The translations under genes were made by a program, and so were the position numbers. The notes beneath the pieces are model-generated. The model saw only the letters and a list, made by a program, of their open reading frames with translations. It ran no database searches and had not been told where the DNA came from. Of a DNA stretch of 39,431 nucleotides, positions 8,121 through 16,152 are shown piece by piece. Position 1 is the stretch's first letter; every line of letters begins with the position of its first letter. This stretch comes from Gemmataceae bacterium (GTDB lineage: Bacteria; Planctomycetota; Planctomycetia; Gemmatales; Gemmataceae), in NCBI GenBank assembly GCA_026419115.1, contig JAOAAA010000021.1:1-39431 (forward strand). The letters run 5' to 3'.

Positions 8121-9370
8121 ATGATGTTGGCCAATTCTTGAAGAACTTCGCTGCTGGCAGTGACTGAACGGGCAACCACTTGGAAACCCCGTTGGGCCAA
8201 AATCAATCGAGAAAATTCGATGGAAATATCCACGTTGGAAGATTCTAAAGCACTTCCTTGAATGGTCCCTCGACCTCCAACACCTGCCGGTCCGATCAGA
8301 GGTTCTCCCGAGGAAGGCGAAACACCATAATAATTTTCACCCTGACGGAGTAACCCCCCCGAATTGTTGAACACCGCCACGGCTAATTGGGCAATCGGAA
8401 GAACCCGCCCGTTCGAGAAGGTACCTTGGATAATGCCGCCGGCATCGACCGTAACGCTGGTCAAAACACCGGCCCCACGACCATCCTGCGTGACTGCAGC
8501 GGCAGCCGAGGCAGAGCCAAATTGGGTGAGTCCGTTCGGTTGACCAATGTTGCCGAGGTTCAAGGTTACGTTCTGAACGGAAGGAAGCGGATTCGGCCCG
8601 CTCGGGGTCAGTGTGGCAGTAATCGTTGCGGGTGAGAGCAATAACCCGTTGTTATCAAAGGTGACCGTAGTAGAGCTTAAGGTGACGGTGCCCCCTGCCA
8701 CGGTCCCGCTCACAGTGAAGGTATTGGTGGCGGTTTTGGTGAAGGTCACACTCAAGGCACGCGGGGTACTTTGGGTATCGAAAATCTGAATGGCGGTGCT
8801 AAACGGATCGCCAATCGGGGTCGTGGCAGAGAGGTTTCCTTGCAGTTGCACGGTGGTAGTGGCAATTCCCGGAACACCAATCCCGAATGGAACACGGATA
8901 TTCAAATCGCCAACGGTTTGGAAACTGGGCACACCAGTTTCCCCGACGTTACCAAATCTCTGGACTCGAAAACCGGTGCCGGGATCAACTAAGAATCCTC
9001 CGCCATCGACCTCGAAGGTCCCCGCCCGAGTGAAAGCAGTGCGAGAGCCATTCGAGAGAACGAAGAAGCCCGGCCCTTGCAAGGCGACATCGGTCGGTCG
9101 GCCGGTCGCGGTAATGTTCCCTTGGGTAAAGGAAGTGTCGATCGAGCCGACGCCGACCCCGAAGCCCATTTGTGCGGGGTTCGTGCCCCCTTGGAAACCA
9201 AAAGGTCCCGAGCCAGAAGACAAGGTTTGATAAACCAAGTCCTTGAAATTCATCCGCTGCGCTTTGAAGCCCGAGGTATTCGTGTTGGCCAAGTTATTAC
9301 CAACTACGTTCAGAGCTTCGGAAAACGAAGTCAGGGCCGAGGAACCGGTAAAGAGTGCATTTAATGCCAT
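8114..9370 (-). CDS. flgE: Flagellar hook protein FlgE
   Basis: 418 residues, close to the size of classical FlgE (about 400). The N-terminus has the flagellar rod/hook signature GNNLANTNTSGFKAQR at 24-39, used for export and for coiled-coil packing in the hook core. The C-terminus has the matching segment (QRGFQVVARSVTASSEVLQE). Between them lie Gly/Thr/Val-rich beta domains, including the conserved LQGPGFFVLSNG and the FTRAG-type motif. It should polymerise into the hook outside the outer membrane. It is the last gene of the fliK-flgD-flgE series, 107 bp after flgD. FlgF/FlgG are related, but they are about 240-260 residues long. Confidence 0.92.
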   Translation of the reverse strand: MALNALFTGSSALTSFSEALNVVGNNLANTNTSGFKAQRMNFKDLVYQTLSSGSGPFGFQGGTNPAQMGFGVGVGSIDTSFTQGNITATGRPTDVALQGPGFFVLSNGSRTAFTRAGTFEVDGGGFLVDPGTGFRVQRFGNVGETGVPSFQTVGDLNIRVPFGIGVPGIATTTVQLQGNLSATTPIGDPFSTAIQIFDTQSTPRALSVTFTKTATNTFTVSGTVAGGTVTLSSTTVTFDNNGLLLSPATITATLTPSGPNPLPSVQNVTLNLGNIGQPNGLTQFGSASAAAAVTQDGRGAGVLTSVTVDAGGIIQGTFSNGRVLPIAQLAVAVFNNSGGLLRQGENYYGVSPSSGEPLIGPAGVGGRGTIQGSALESSNVDISIEFSRLILAQRGFQVVARSVTASSEVLQELANIIR

Positions 9371-9476
9371 GATGTTATCTCTCGTTGTACGTCACAATGA
9401 GGGGGTTTGTATATTTATTCGGTGTTGTTGATCAATCTTAGAGGTTTATTGTCAAATCTTATTGTCGGAGTTATTA

Positions 9477-9845
9477 TTAAATAATCGTGCGAATATCATC
9501 GAGCGCCACCCGATCGGTCCCGACGGTCAGAAAGATATTCTTGCCATCAGAATTCACAGCCGTCACCGTACCCGAGGCTAAACCGATGCCTGTTTTGCTG
9601 TACTCGACGGATTTCCCCAGTAGGGAGCTTCCTTGGCTGAGTTGTTGGAGCTTCAACAATTGAGAAAAATTGGCGTTCAATTCTCCCAAAGAGGCCACCG
9701 ATTGTAATTGGGTTAACTGCGAAAGGAACTCGCTGTTACTCACGGGATTCAGTGGGTCTTGGTTCTGTAATTGAGCAACCAACAGTTGCAAGTATTGTGA
9801 GGTATCGAACCCACCTAATATCGCCGAGGATGATAAACTCGCCAT
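9477..9845 (-). CDS. flgD: Flagellar hook-capping protein FlgD, short form
   Basis: 122 residues from the ATG at 9845 (TGGAG about 8 nt upstream; an in-frame TTG two codons earlier is less likely). The conserved FlgD N-terminal motif is clear: QYLQLLVAQLQNQDPLNPV, followed by SNSEFLSQLTQLQSVASL. A small C-terminal beta module remains (GKSVEYSKTGIGLASGTVTA), but the Ig-like domain of the ~230-residue enterobacterial protein is absent. FlgD caps the growing hook and directs FlgE assembly. It lies directly between fliK and flgE, the usual order. Confidence 0.92.
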   Translation of the reverse strand: MASLSSSAILGGFDTSQYLQLLVAQLQNQDPLNPVSNSEFLSQLTQLQSVASLGELNANFSQLLKLQQLSQGSSLLGKSVEYSKTGIGLASGTVTAVNSDGKNIFLTVGTDRVALDDIRTII

Positions 9846-9874
9846 GTTCAAACTCCAATGGAGGGGGACATTAA

Positions 9875-11194
9875 TTAAGCACGAATATCTAACAAGGCAC
9901 CACGAGTGGGTAACGGGGTCACTCGGGGATTAAACGGTTTTTGGCCTGTCGAGGAAACCTCTTCCTCTGCGGGTTGTTGTTGATACCAAGAGCGTTGTTG
10001 TTCTTGGCGATCTTGTTCTTGTTGGATGTCGAACTTAACCAGTTGTAAGTTTGCTGCTTGCAAGCGTTGTTGCAAATCGGGCATTTGTGATTCCATCAGT
10101 TGTCGGACCGCATCAGAGGAGACGGTCATTTCGGCTCGTAATCCTTCGGGGCCCAGTTGCATCCGAATATGAATGGTGCCTAATTCGGGCGGATCCAAGC
10201 GAAGACGGAATTCGGTGTTGGTCCCTTGAGAAATCATTTCCGCACGGGTCACGATTTCGTTCGCAATGCGAGCGGCATTCGTAATCTCGCCCGAACCAGG
10301 CGCCTTTTTCGGAACTGTTGCTCGCTGCTGAAGTTGAAGTTCGTTGAACTGTGCTTGGAAGATCAAACGATCCACATTGATTTTCTCTGAGGAACCTACT
10401 TGATTTATTGATTCGGGTTCCTCACGGGCTGGCCCTACACTCATCTCGGCTACCTCTTCCAATAAGGCAGGGGGTTGAGGTGTTTTATTTGTTGTAAAGC
10501 CGAAGTTGATAATCGGGAGAATTTCTTGAATTGGCTGTTCGATCGGATCCATCGGAACAAATGATTCTGGCGCTACCAGTGAGGAAACCGCATTAGGTGG
10601 CAGAACCGGAACAGCTGGTACAGGCGTAGGATTCTGGAGCGTTCGGCCTCCGGAGATAATCACGGGCGGAGCAGTGGGGTTCTGTGTGGGAGGCATCAGC
10701 AACGCGGTTTGAGTATTCTGAGTGGCCACAGGAACCGTGTTGTCGATCGGAAGGGGTTGATTGGGGAACTGCAAGTTCGGATCGGTCGTGTTCAAAGTGT
10801 TTGGTTGCGGTACGAGTGTGGGAAAGGCGGGAATCGCTGCAGGGGTATTGGCTGCGATATCCAATTGGTTGAGCAGGTCATTGATTGACGTTGAGGGAGC
10901 GGAAGCGGGATTCGCGGCCAGTGCCTGAAGCTGCGCCAGCAAGGCCGGAGCATTTGGCATGCCTGAGGTCATCTGCCCTAAAAGATTCGACATTGCACCG
11001 GCCACATTTCCATTTATATCCCCTACTTGAGTTAAGATATTCTGCAGGTTCATGAGAGGAATGTTGGCCATGCTGAGGGCGGCAAGTAATTCCGCAAAGC
11101 CGGAAGCCTCGGTATTGGTCTGTCTGTTACCAACCTGAGGAGCGGTTGATTCAACGGTGCGGGGCGCGGAGACTACAGGGGTTGTAGAGGCCAT
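9875..11194 (-). CDS. fliK: Flagellar hook-length control protein FliK
   Basis: 439 residues with the usual FliK plan. A long low-complexity Pro/Asn/Thr/Gln-rich N-terminal part (to about residue 230) acts as ruler and export signal. The folded C-terminal hook-length-control domain lies at about 325-400, with the signature RLRLDPPELGTIHIRMQ and then QLMESQMPDLQQRLQAANLQ. FliK measures hook length and, through this domain, switches FlhB to filament-type substrates. A Gln/Glu-rich tail follows (about 400-439). The gene ends 29 bp before flgD and follows a 109-residue helical protein. A second FliK-like gene lies at 18063-19463. Confidence 0.88.
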   Translation of the reverse strand: MASTTPVVSAPRTVESTAPQVGNRQTNTEASGFAELLAALSMANIPLMNLQNILTQVGDINGNVAGAMSNLLGQMTSGMPNAPALLAQLQALAANPASAPSTSINDLLNQLDIAANTPAAIPAFPTLVPQPNTLNTTDPNLQFPNQPLPIDNTVPVATQNTQTALLMPPTQNPTAPPVIISGGRTLQNPTPVPAVPVLPPNAVSSLVAPESFVPMDPIEQPIQEILPIINFGFTTNKTPQPPALLEEVAEMSVGPAREEPESINQVGSSEKINVDRLIFQAQFNELQLQQRATVPKKAPGSGEITNAARIANEIVTRAEMISQGTNTEFRLRLDPPELGTIHIRMQLGPEGLRAEMTVSSDAVRQLMESQMPDLQQRLQAANLQLVKFDIQQEQDRQEQQRSWYQQQPAEEEVSSTGQKPFNPRVTPLPTRGALLDIRA

Positions 11195-11285
11195 ATTATG
11201 AGGTCAATCAGGTTGAAGGTTCAATGTTCTCATCGGCTTATTCGAGAGCCGTTTTGTTCGTTGTCCGTTTTATTCCTAAGCTGAT

Positions 11286-11615
11286 TTATTCGTTGGACTG
11301 ATAAGCCCGACGAAATAGTTCCGCTTTGGTGAGGCGATCGAGTTCCTCAAACGCGGAGGTCAGCCAATGTTGACCTGCACTGCTAGCAAGGTCGATTCCG
11401 TTGAGGGTCATCTCCAAAACTCGTCGAGTTGCTTCGGAAAGGAACTCGCACTGAGGGGGATTTTCCCACATTCGTTCCAGTAGATCTAACAAATCTTTGG
11501 CCGAGTCTCCTTTTTTGAGGCGATTGCGGATCGATTCGGTCAGGCGATTGGTCCGCTCGCACAAGTGAAGGAGTTCCTTCTCGGCATGGATCGAAGATAG
11601 TACAGTTGTTGACAT
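11286..11615 (-). CDS. Small helical protein of the flagellar operon
   Basis: 109 residues, almost entirely predicted helix with many charged heptads (ELLHLCERTNRLTESIRNRL near the N-terminus). There is no signal peptide or membrane segment. The start codon overlaps the stop of the preceding gene (TAATG), so the two are probably translationally coupled. It occupies the place where FliJ, FliT or FlgN-like export chaperones are often encoded, immediately before fliK. Such proteins diverge too fast to identify by eye, so a chaperone role is inferred only from position, size and helicity. Confidence 0.7.
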   Translation of the reverse strand: MSTTVLSSIHAEKELLHLCERTNRLTESIRNRLKKGDSAKDLLDLLERMWENPPQCEFLSEATRRVLEMTLNGIDLASSAGQHWLTSAFEELDRLTKAELFRRAYQSNE

Positions 11616-12274
11616 TACGAACCGGGGTTAGTGCGTTTGTCACGCAGCTGTTTTAACTGGTTTTCCATATCGGTTCGCCAGTTAATCGTTTCTAATTGCC
11701 ACTTCGCAAATTCTGCCAGATATTCGACATCCGAGGCAGCGACTTCACGATAGATCGCCGCTGCCTCTGAGAGTTTGCCCCATCTGCGTAGGGAACAAGC
11801 TGTCATATATTGCACAAATACCCGATCTTCTGCTATGAGTGTATTCAAATCGATTAGCTTAAACGCTCGCGAGGCCGCTTCAAAATCGTTCGCTTTGTAA
11901 AGATTCATCGCGGCTGCCACGGCGTCTATTGGCTTGATATCCTTATCGTTGATTTTGGGTAATGTTTTCGGCTCTGCCGGATCGTTTTTCTTTTTCGGCT
12001 CACTTTTATCCGAAAATTTTGGCCCTTCAGCTAACTTTTTCAAAAGCACATCAAGTTGCTCTCGAAGTTTCTTTCTTTCTTCACTGAAGTTATCTTCTTC
12101 TACCAATTGCTTTTTGGTTTCGTCGATTTCTTTGCGGAGCTTTTCCCGTTCTTTGGCTAAGTCCGAGAGACGGTCTTCGGGTTGTTTTGGTAATGCAGGT
12201 ACACTCGGCACCGATTGGGCGAGGACCACAATCGCTCCCATAAGCAGAACCATCATCGCGAGTGAACGTTTCAT
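11615..12274 (-). CDS. Secreted coiled-coil/TPR-like protein, first gene of the flagellar operon
   Basis: 219 residues. A signal peptide or membrane anchor occupies residues 1-20. A Lys/Glu-rich coiled coil runs from about 35 to 76 (DLAKEREKLRKEIDETKKQL). A Lys/Pro linker follows, then a helical TPR-like region at about 112-190 (AAMNLYKANDFEAASRAFKL and WGKLSEAAAIYREVAASD). AAGGAAAAG lies upstream of the ATG as a strong ribosome binding site. The gene opens the fliK-flgD-flgE series, the position held by ylxF/MotE-type genes in Bacillus and relatives; those also have an N-terminal hydrophobic segment plus a coiled coil, but I see no MgtE-N-like domain here. A periplasmic flagellar assembly or stator-support role is a guess. 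Confidence 0.78.
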   Translation of the reverse strand: MKRSLAMMVLLMGAIVVLAQSVPSVPALPKQPEDRLSDLAKEREKLRKEIDETKKQLVEEDNFSEERKKLREQLDVLLKKLAEGPKFSDKSEPKKKNDPAEPKTLPKINDKDIKPIDAVAAAMNLYKANDFEAASRAFKLIDLNTLIAEDRVFVQYMTACSLRRWGKLSEAAAIYREVAASDVEYLAEFAKWQLETINWRTDMENQLKQLRDKRTNPGS

Positions 12275-12416
12275 CGATTCTTTTCCTTAAACAGAAGATA
12301 ACCCCATTTGCCCAAATAAGCCAGTTGAAGTTTCAGGTCAAGCGAGATTTCTTCTTTGTCTGAAGCGAGAATTATGCTCCCTGCAAAACCTTCCTCCTTT
12401 CCTCTATTTTAGCCGA

Positions 12417-13601
12417 TTATTTTCTCCAGATTCCCAAAATTAACACCAATATAGGAATGAATAAAACCACACCGGCTTGGAGCATTAAGACTCTCGAAGG
12501 GCCGATCTCATCCGCAAGGGGGCCGATCACAAGATTGCCAATCGGTACACCCGCTGCCAAAACGCTGGCCCATAACCCCATGATTGTTCCACGGTCTCGT
12601 TCTGCCACCCCCAATTGCACGATCGATTGTCCCGAGGGCAAAAAAGACAGCATCCCAAAACCAAACCACATGCAGCTCAGCAATGCCCATAGGGGTTGTT
12701 GAAGCAGGCTCAGGCCGATCAAGCCGATCACAATAGATACCGGCCCAAACACCAGCGCCTTACGATGGATTTTTTCCCCAAAGGTAGCAATCGTCAGTGT
12801 GGCCAGAATCGCCCCGAGACCCACGCTACTGAGCAGGTCGGCCCCTCCGCGAGGATCGTTCCAGATTTCGGTCGCTTTACCTGGAAGCAGAGAAAGGGTC
12901 GGCCAACCGGCAACAGAAACGATGCCAACCACGAAGATCACCTTCAATAGATTTGGATAATTAGCGTAGACACGCCAACCTTTCGCCTTGGGCGAGGGAT
13001 CGGAATCGTCTGATTCGGTGGTTCGGGGTATACGCATCAGATATAAGGCGAATAGAACCGCTCCGTAGGAAAGGGCATTGATCGCGAAACAGGCAACGGG
13101 AGTGGTGACACGAAGAAGAATCCCTGCCGTGAGAGGTCCAAGAAGACGAGCCACATTGAACAACAACGCATTGAGAGCCACGGCATTGGCAATACTATGT
13201 TTAGGGACGAGTTTGCCCAAAAGAGCTAATCGGGCAGGTAAATCGACTGCTTGCGCGACTCCGTGAAGGGCCATCACACTGAGCATACCCGTGATCGTCA
13301 GACTATTGAAATACTGTAAGATCATTAAGGTGATGGCACTAGCCAAAAAGACTAATTGAGTGATTGTGATGACCAAGAGTTTTGAGAAGCGATCGGCAAT
13401 CATTCCTCCGAGCGCACCGAAGATGAATGTCGGTCCAATTTGAGCAATCGTGATGGCAGCGGCCCATTTATTTTGCCCCGTCAAGCTATAGGCCAGAACC
13501 GAGAGAGTGGCGGATTGGGCCCAAGAACCAATCAGCGAGACCATTTGCCCAAAAAAATAAAGGCGATAATTCCGATAAACCAAAGCCTGAAATGTTCGCA
13601 T
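12417..13601 (-). CDS. MFS exporter (EntS-like, MFS_3 type)
   Basis: 394 residues with about twelve membrane helices. The N-terminus FQALVYRNYRLYFFGQMVSL and the helix 2-3 loop GGMIADRFSKL are typical of the MFS_3/EntS group of inner-membrane exporters. This group extrudes siderophores or drugs using the proton gradient. Neighbours give no hint of a substrate: the SNF2 helicase lies 236 bp upstream across a tandem-repeat region, and the secreted coiled-coil protein starts 142 bp downstream. The family call is sound; the substrate is unknown. Confidence 0.88.
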   Translation of the reverse strand: MRTFQALVYRNYRLYFFGQMVSLIGSWAQSATLSVLAYSLTGQNKWAAAITIAQIGPTFIFGALGGMIADRFSKLLVITITQLVFLASAITLMILQYFNSLTITGMLSVMALHGVAQAVDLPARLALLGKLVPKHSIANAVALNALLFNVARLLGPLTAGILLRVTTPVACFAINALSYGAVLFALYLMRIPRTTESDDSDPSPKAKGWRVYANYPNLLKVIFVVGIVSVAGWPTLSLLPGKATEIWNDPRGGADLLSSVGLGAILATLTIATFGEKIHRKALVFGPVSIVIGLIGLSLLQQPLWALLSCMWFGFGMLSFLPSGQSIVQLGVAERDRGTIMGLWASVLAAGVPIGNLVIGPLADEIGPSRVLMLQAGVVLFIPILVLILGIWRK

Positions 13602-13609
13602 ATAATCAT

Positions 13610-13780
13610 GGTAGCGATTCGTTCCCTCGAAGCGGGTATTCTCAATCGAGAATGAACGATCTAATGTTGCTCCGTTGCATTCTGGTAACGATTTGTTCTC
13701 TCAGACAGAACGAGCCATTTTTGCAGCGAGGGCAAGTCGGGCTTCACTGCGTTCTGATAACCATTCGTTCCCTCAGATCA
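13610..13780. repeat. Imperfect 72-74-bp tandem repeat
   Basis: Three copies of a GGTAACGATTCGTTCCCTC-like element start at 13610, 13684 and 13756, spaced 74 and 72 bp. The preceding ends also match (GCATTCT and GCGTTCT), while the middles have diverged. The repeats lie just upstream of the leftward MFS gene, so they may overlap its promoter. Confidence 0.55.
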
Positions 13781-13837
13781 GTGATACCCCATTCCCATTC
13801 CAAATAGGGACGAGTAGTTAGTAGAGTGTACGATTGC

Positions 13838-16036
13838 TTAAGACGATTCCCCCACTTGGGAATTTTCGAGCCGTTCAAGTATCCCCTTCAGGGCCACCTC
13901 CAGTCGTAATCGTTTGGGTTGATCGAGTGGCCATTCGTGGGGCCATTGATTCAGGGCTTCGGCCAATTCGGTCAGGGAATCGAGAATTTTTTCCACAGGA
14001 TAGGGGGCCGTTTTTTCTGCGGGTGGCGTTCTTTTTCTTGACGGAGACTCTTCGCCGACCAACTCGCGGATTCCATCGAGCAGGGAAGTATCTGCTACCG
14101 ATTGGAACAAAACTTCGTCGCTTTCTCCTTCAAAAAGACCGGCAAAGAGTTCAAGTTTCTCGTTGAGAATTTTTTGGATGCGTTCTTCAATCGTCCCCCG
14201 TGTGACAAAGTGAATCACCCGCACGGGGCGAATTTGCCCCATCCGATGAACCCGCGCAATGCGTTGTTCCAACACCGCAGGGTTCCAAGGGAGTTCTAAA
14301 TTGATCACGGTATCTGCTTGTTGAAGATTGAGACCGACCCCACCGGCATCGGTACTTAAAAAAACTTGATACTCGGGTTTCTGAAATTGTTCGAGAACCC
14401 CTCGTCGTTCGGCTCCGCTGAGACCCCCGTGAAGTAAAACGTAGGGGATTTTCAATTCGTCTAATACTTCCGCCGCGAGACGAATCATCCCTTCCCATTG
14501 ACTAAACACGACTGCCTTATGGGCGCCCCCTTCAGTGGTTTCTTGAATAATTTCGGCAAATTCTTCGAGCTTGGGGGAACCGTTCCATTGTTTATCGAAC
14601 AACGAAGACGCATTACAAATCAGACGGAGGTTCACCAAACAGGACAAAATTCTTTTGCGATCTAACTCGCTGAGATAATTCTTTGCCAACAGGCGGGCTA
14701 GAGTGGTGCGTTGTTCGTCGTACAGATTTTTTTGGACTGAGGATAATTCGACCACAATGGTTTGATCGGTACGAGCGGGGAGTTGCCCCAAGACTTCAGA
14801 ACGGGTTCTTCGGAGTAGGATCGGCGCCAGTTTATCCCGAAGTTTGTCGAGGTTCCGATAACCGATGAGGTTTTGCTGTTCGTCTAATACTCGGTGTTCA
14901 TGGAGAAATTCAAAGGCAGGTCCTAATCGGCGATTATCCACAAACTGAACAATGCTATAAAGTTCTTCTAAACGATTTTCTAAAGGGGTACCCGTTAGAA
15001 CAATGGCATAACGGGACTGGAGCTTTTTCACCGCCCGCGAAGTTTTCGAGGTCCAATTTTTGATTCGTTGCGCTTCATCCAGAACAATCACATCGGGGAG
15101 CCAAGCGTTCATGGAATCGAGGTCCCGTACCACTTGTTCGTAATTGACCAGCTTGAAAAAACCTTCGCTTTGATAAAGATTTTCTCGACTTTCTTTCAGA
15201 CCTTCAATCACGAGAACGGAACGATCGGTAAATTTGCGTATCTCAGTTTCCCATTGATATTTCACGGAAGCAGGGGCCACGACGAGCACCTTGGAGATGC
15301 CCCGTTCTCGGGCCAGCAACTCGATGGCGGCCAAGGTTTGAACGGTTTTACCCAATCCCATATCGTCACCGAGGATGGAACGACCGCGGCAAGCTAAAAA
15401 GATGGCTCCCCGAATTTGATAATCGTAGAGGGGAACTTTTAGAAGATGACGTAAGGAATCGCTGCCGGTGTCGAGTTCAGCCAGCAATTCTTTTTCTCGC
15501 TGCAACAGTGCAATACGATCTAACTCTCGATCGATAAAGTCCAACGCATCGGAAGAGATCGATACCGTTTCGGGAACTTGTTCGGCTGCGGGGATAAATT
15601 CGTGGTAGGAGAAATGGTTATTCCAATACCCTTGTTCATCGAAAAAGCGTTTGGCCAATTCCTCAAGGGCATCCGAATGACGGGGGGGAATTTGTAACCG
15701 TAACCGGAGTTGCGGAGTGGAATAATCGAGGGTGACTTCGGCTTTGGTGATGGCGGCTTTGCGTTTTCGGAACGCTTCGGGGGCATCCTCTTTGAGATGC
15801 TCCAACACGGCTTCGATATGTTTGCAGGTCCCCAGTGTGTTCGAGCGAAAGTCGGGGCAGGTGCAGGAATTGTCACCTGTTTCAAAACCACGAATCTGAA
15901 CAAGGTAGCAACCACCGCTTTCGGGATTGGTCACTTGAAATTCCGAGAAAACACGGTTTTTGCCTCGATTTTCGATACGGAAGGGGGTTTGTTTTGCCCG
16001 TTGTTTGCGAATGTCGATCTGTTCTTCACGCAGCAT
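13838..16036 (-). CDS. SWIM-domain SNF2-family helicase
   Basis: 732 residues. A SWIM zinc finger (C58-x-C60, then C71-x-H73; SCTCPDF and TCKHIE) precedes the SNF2 ATPase core. Walker A is GDDMGLGKTVQTL near 223-235, the DEAQ box is VIVLDEAQRIKNW near 313-325, and the GTPLENRLEELYSI motif follows. The helicase C lobe includes VFLSTDAGGVGLNLQQADT, NLELPWNP and RIARVHRMGQ. Such SWI2/SNF2 ATPases translocate on duplex DNA and remodel nucleoprotein, and occur in many bacteria outside defence loci. No nuclease or methylase partner is adjacent. GGAGG lies upstream of the ATG. The Arg/Pro-rich C-terminal tail is non-conserved. Confidence 0.92.
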   Translation of the reverse strand: MLREEQIDIRKQRAKQTPFRIENRGKNRVFSEFQVTNPESGGCYLVQIRGFETGDNSCTCPDFRSNTLGTCKHIEAVLEHLKEDAPEAFRKRKAAITKAEVTLDYSTPQLRLRLQIPPRHSDALEELAKRFFDEQGYWNNHFSYHEFIPAAEQVPETVSISSDALDFIDRELDRIALLQREKELLAELDTGSDSLRHLLKVPLYDYQIRGAIFLACRGRSILGDDMGLGKTVQTLAAIELLARERGISKVLVVAPASVKYQWETEIRKFTDRSVLVIEGLKESRENLYQSEGFFKLVNYEQVVRDLDSMNAWLPDVIVLDEAQRIKNWTSKTSRAVKKLQSRYAIVLTGTPLENRLEELYSIVQFVDNRRLGPAFEFLHEHRVLDEQQNLIGYRNLDKLRDKLAPILLRRTRSEVLGQLPARTDQTIVVELSSVQKNLYDEQRTTLARLLAKNYLSELDRKRILSCLVNLRLICNASSLFDKQWNGSPKLEEFAEIIQETTEGGAHKAVVFSQWEGMIRLAAEVLDELKIPYVLLHGGLSGAERRGVLEQFQKPEYQVFLSTDAGGVGLNLQQADTVINLELPWNPAVLEQRIARVHRMGQIRPVRVIHFVTRGTIEERIQKILNEKLELFAGLFEGESDEVLFQSVADTSLLDGIRELVGEESPSRKRTPPAEKTAPYPVEKILDSLTELAEALNQWPHEWPLDQPKRLRLEVALKGILERLENSQVGESS

Positions 16037-16152
16037 TTTTTTCTCGACCTCCGTTGGCTTATTTTATTTTGGGGCACGGAATCTTGGGCGAAGAAGGTCG
16101 AAAAAGTAAGTATCCCTAGTTAGAATCTGTTAGATTGTATGGGACGTTCCCC

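Noticed and set aside
8114..9370. FlgF or FlgG rod protein
   Set aside because: At 418 residues and following flgD directly, the protein fits FlgE rather than the ~250-residue rod proteins.
13838..16036. Defence-type SNF2 (such as a DISARM component)
   Set aside because: No methylase, DUF1998 or nuclease partner is adjacent; the SWIM-SNF2 plan is widespread as a housekeeping-type protein.
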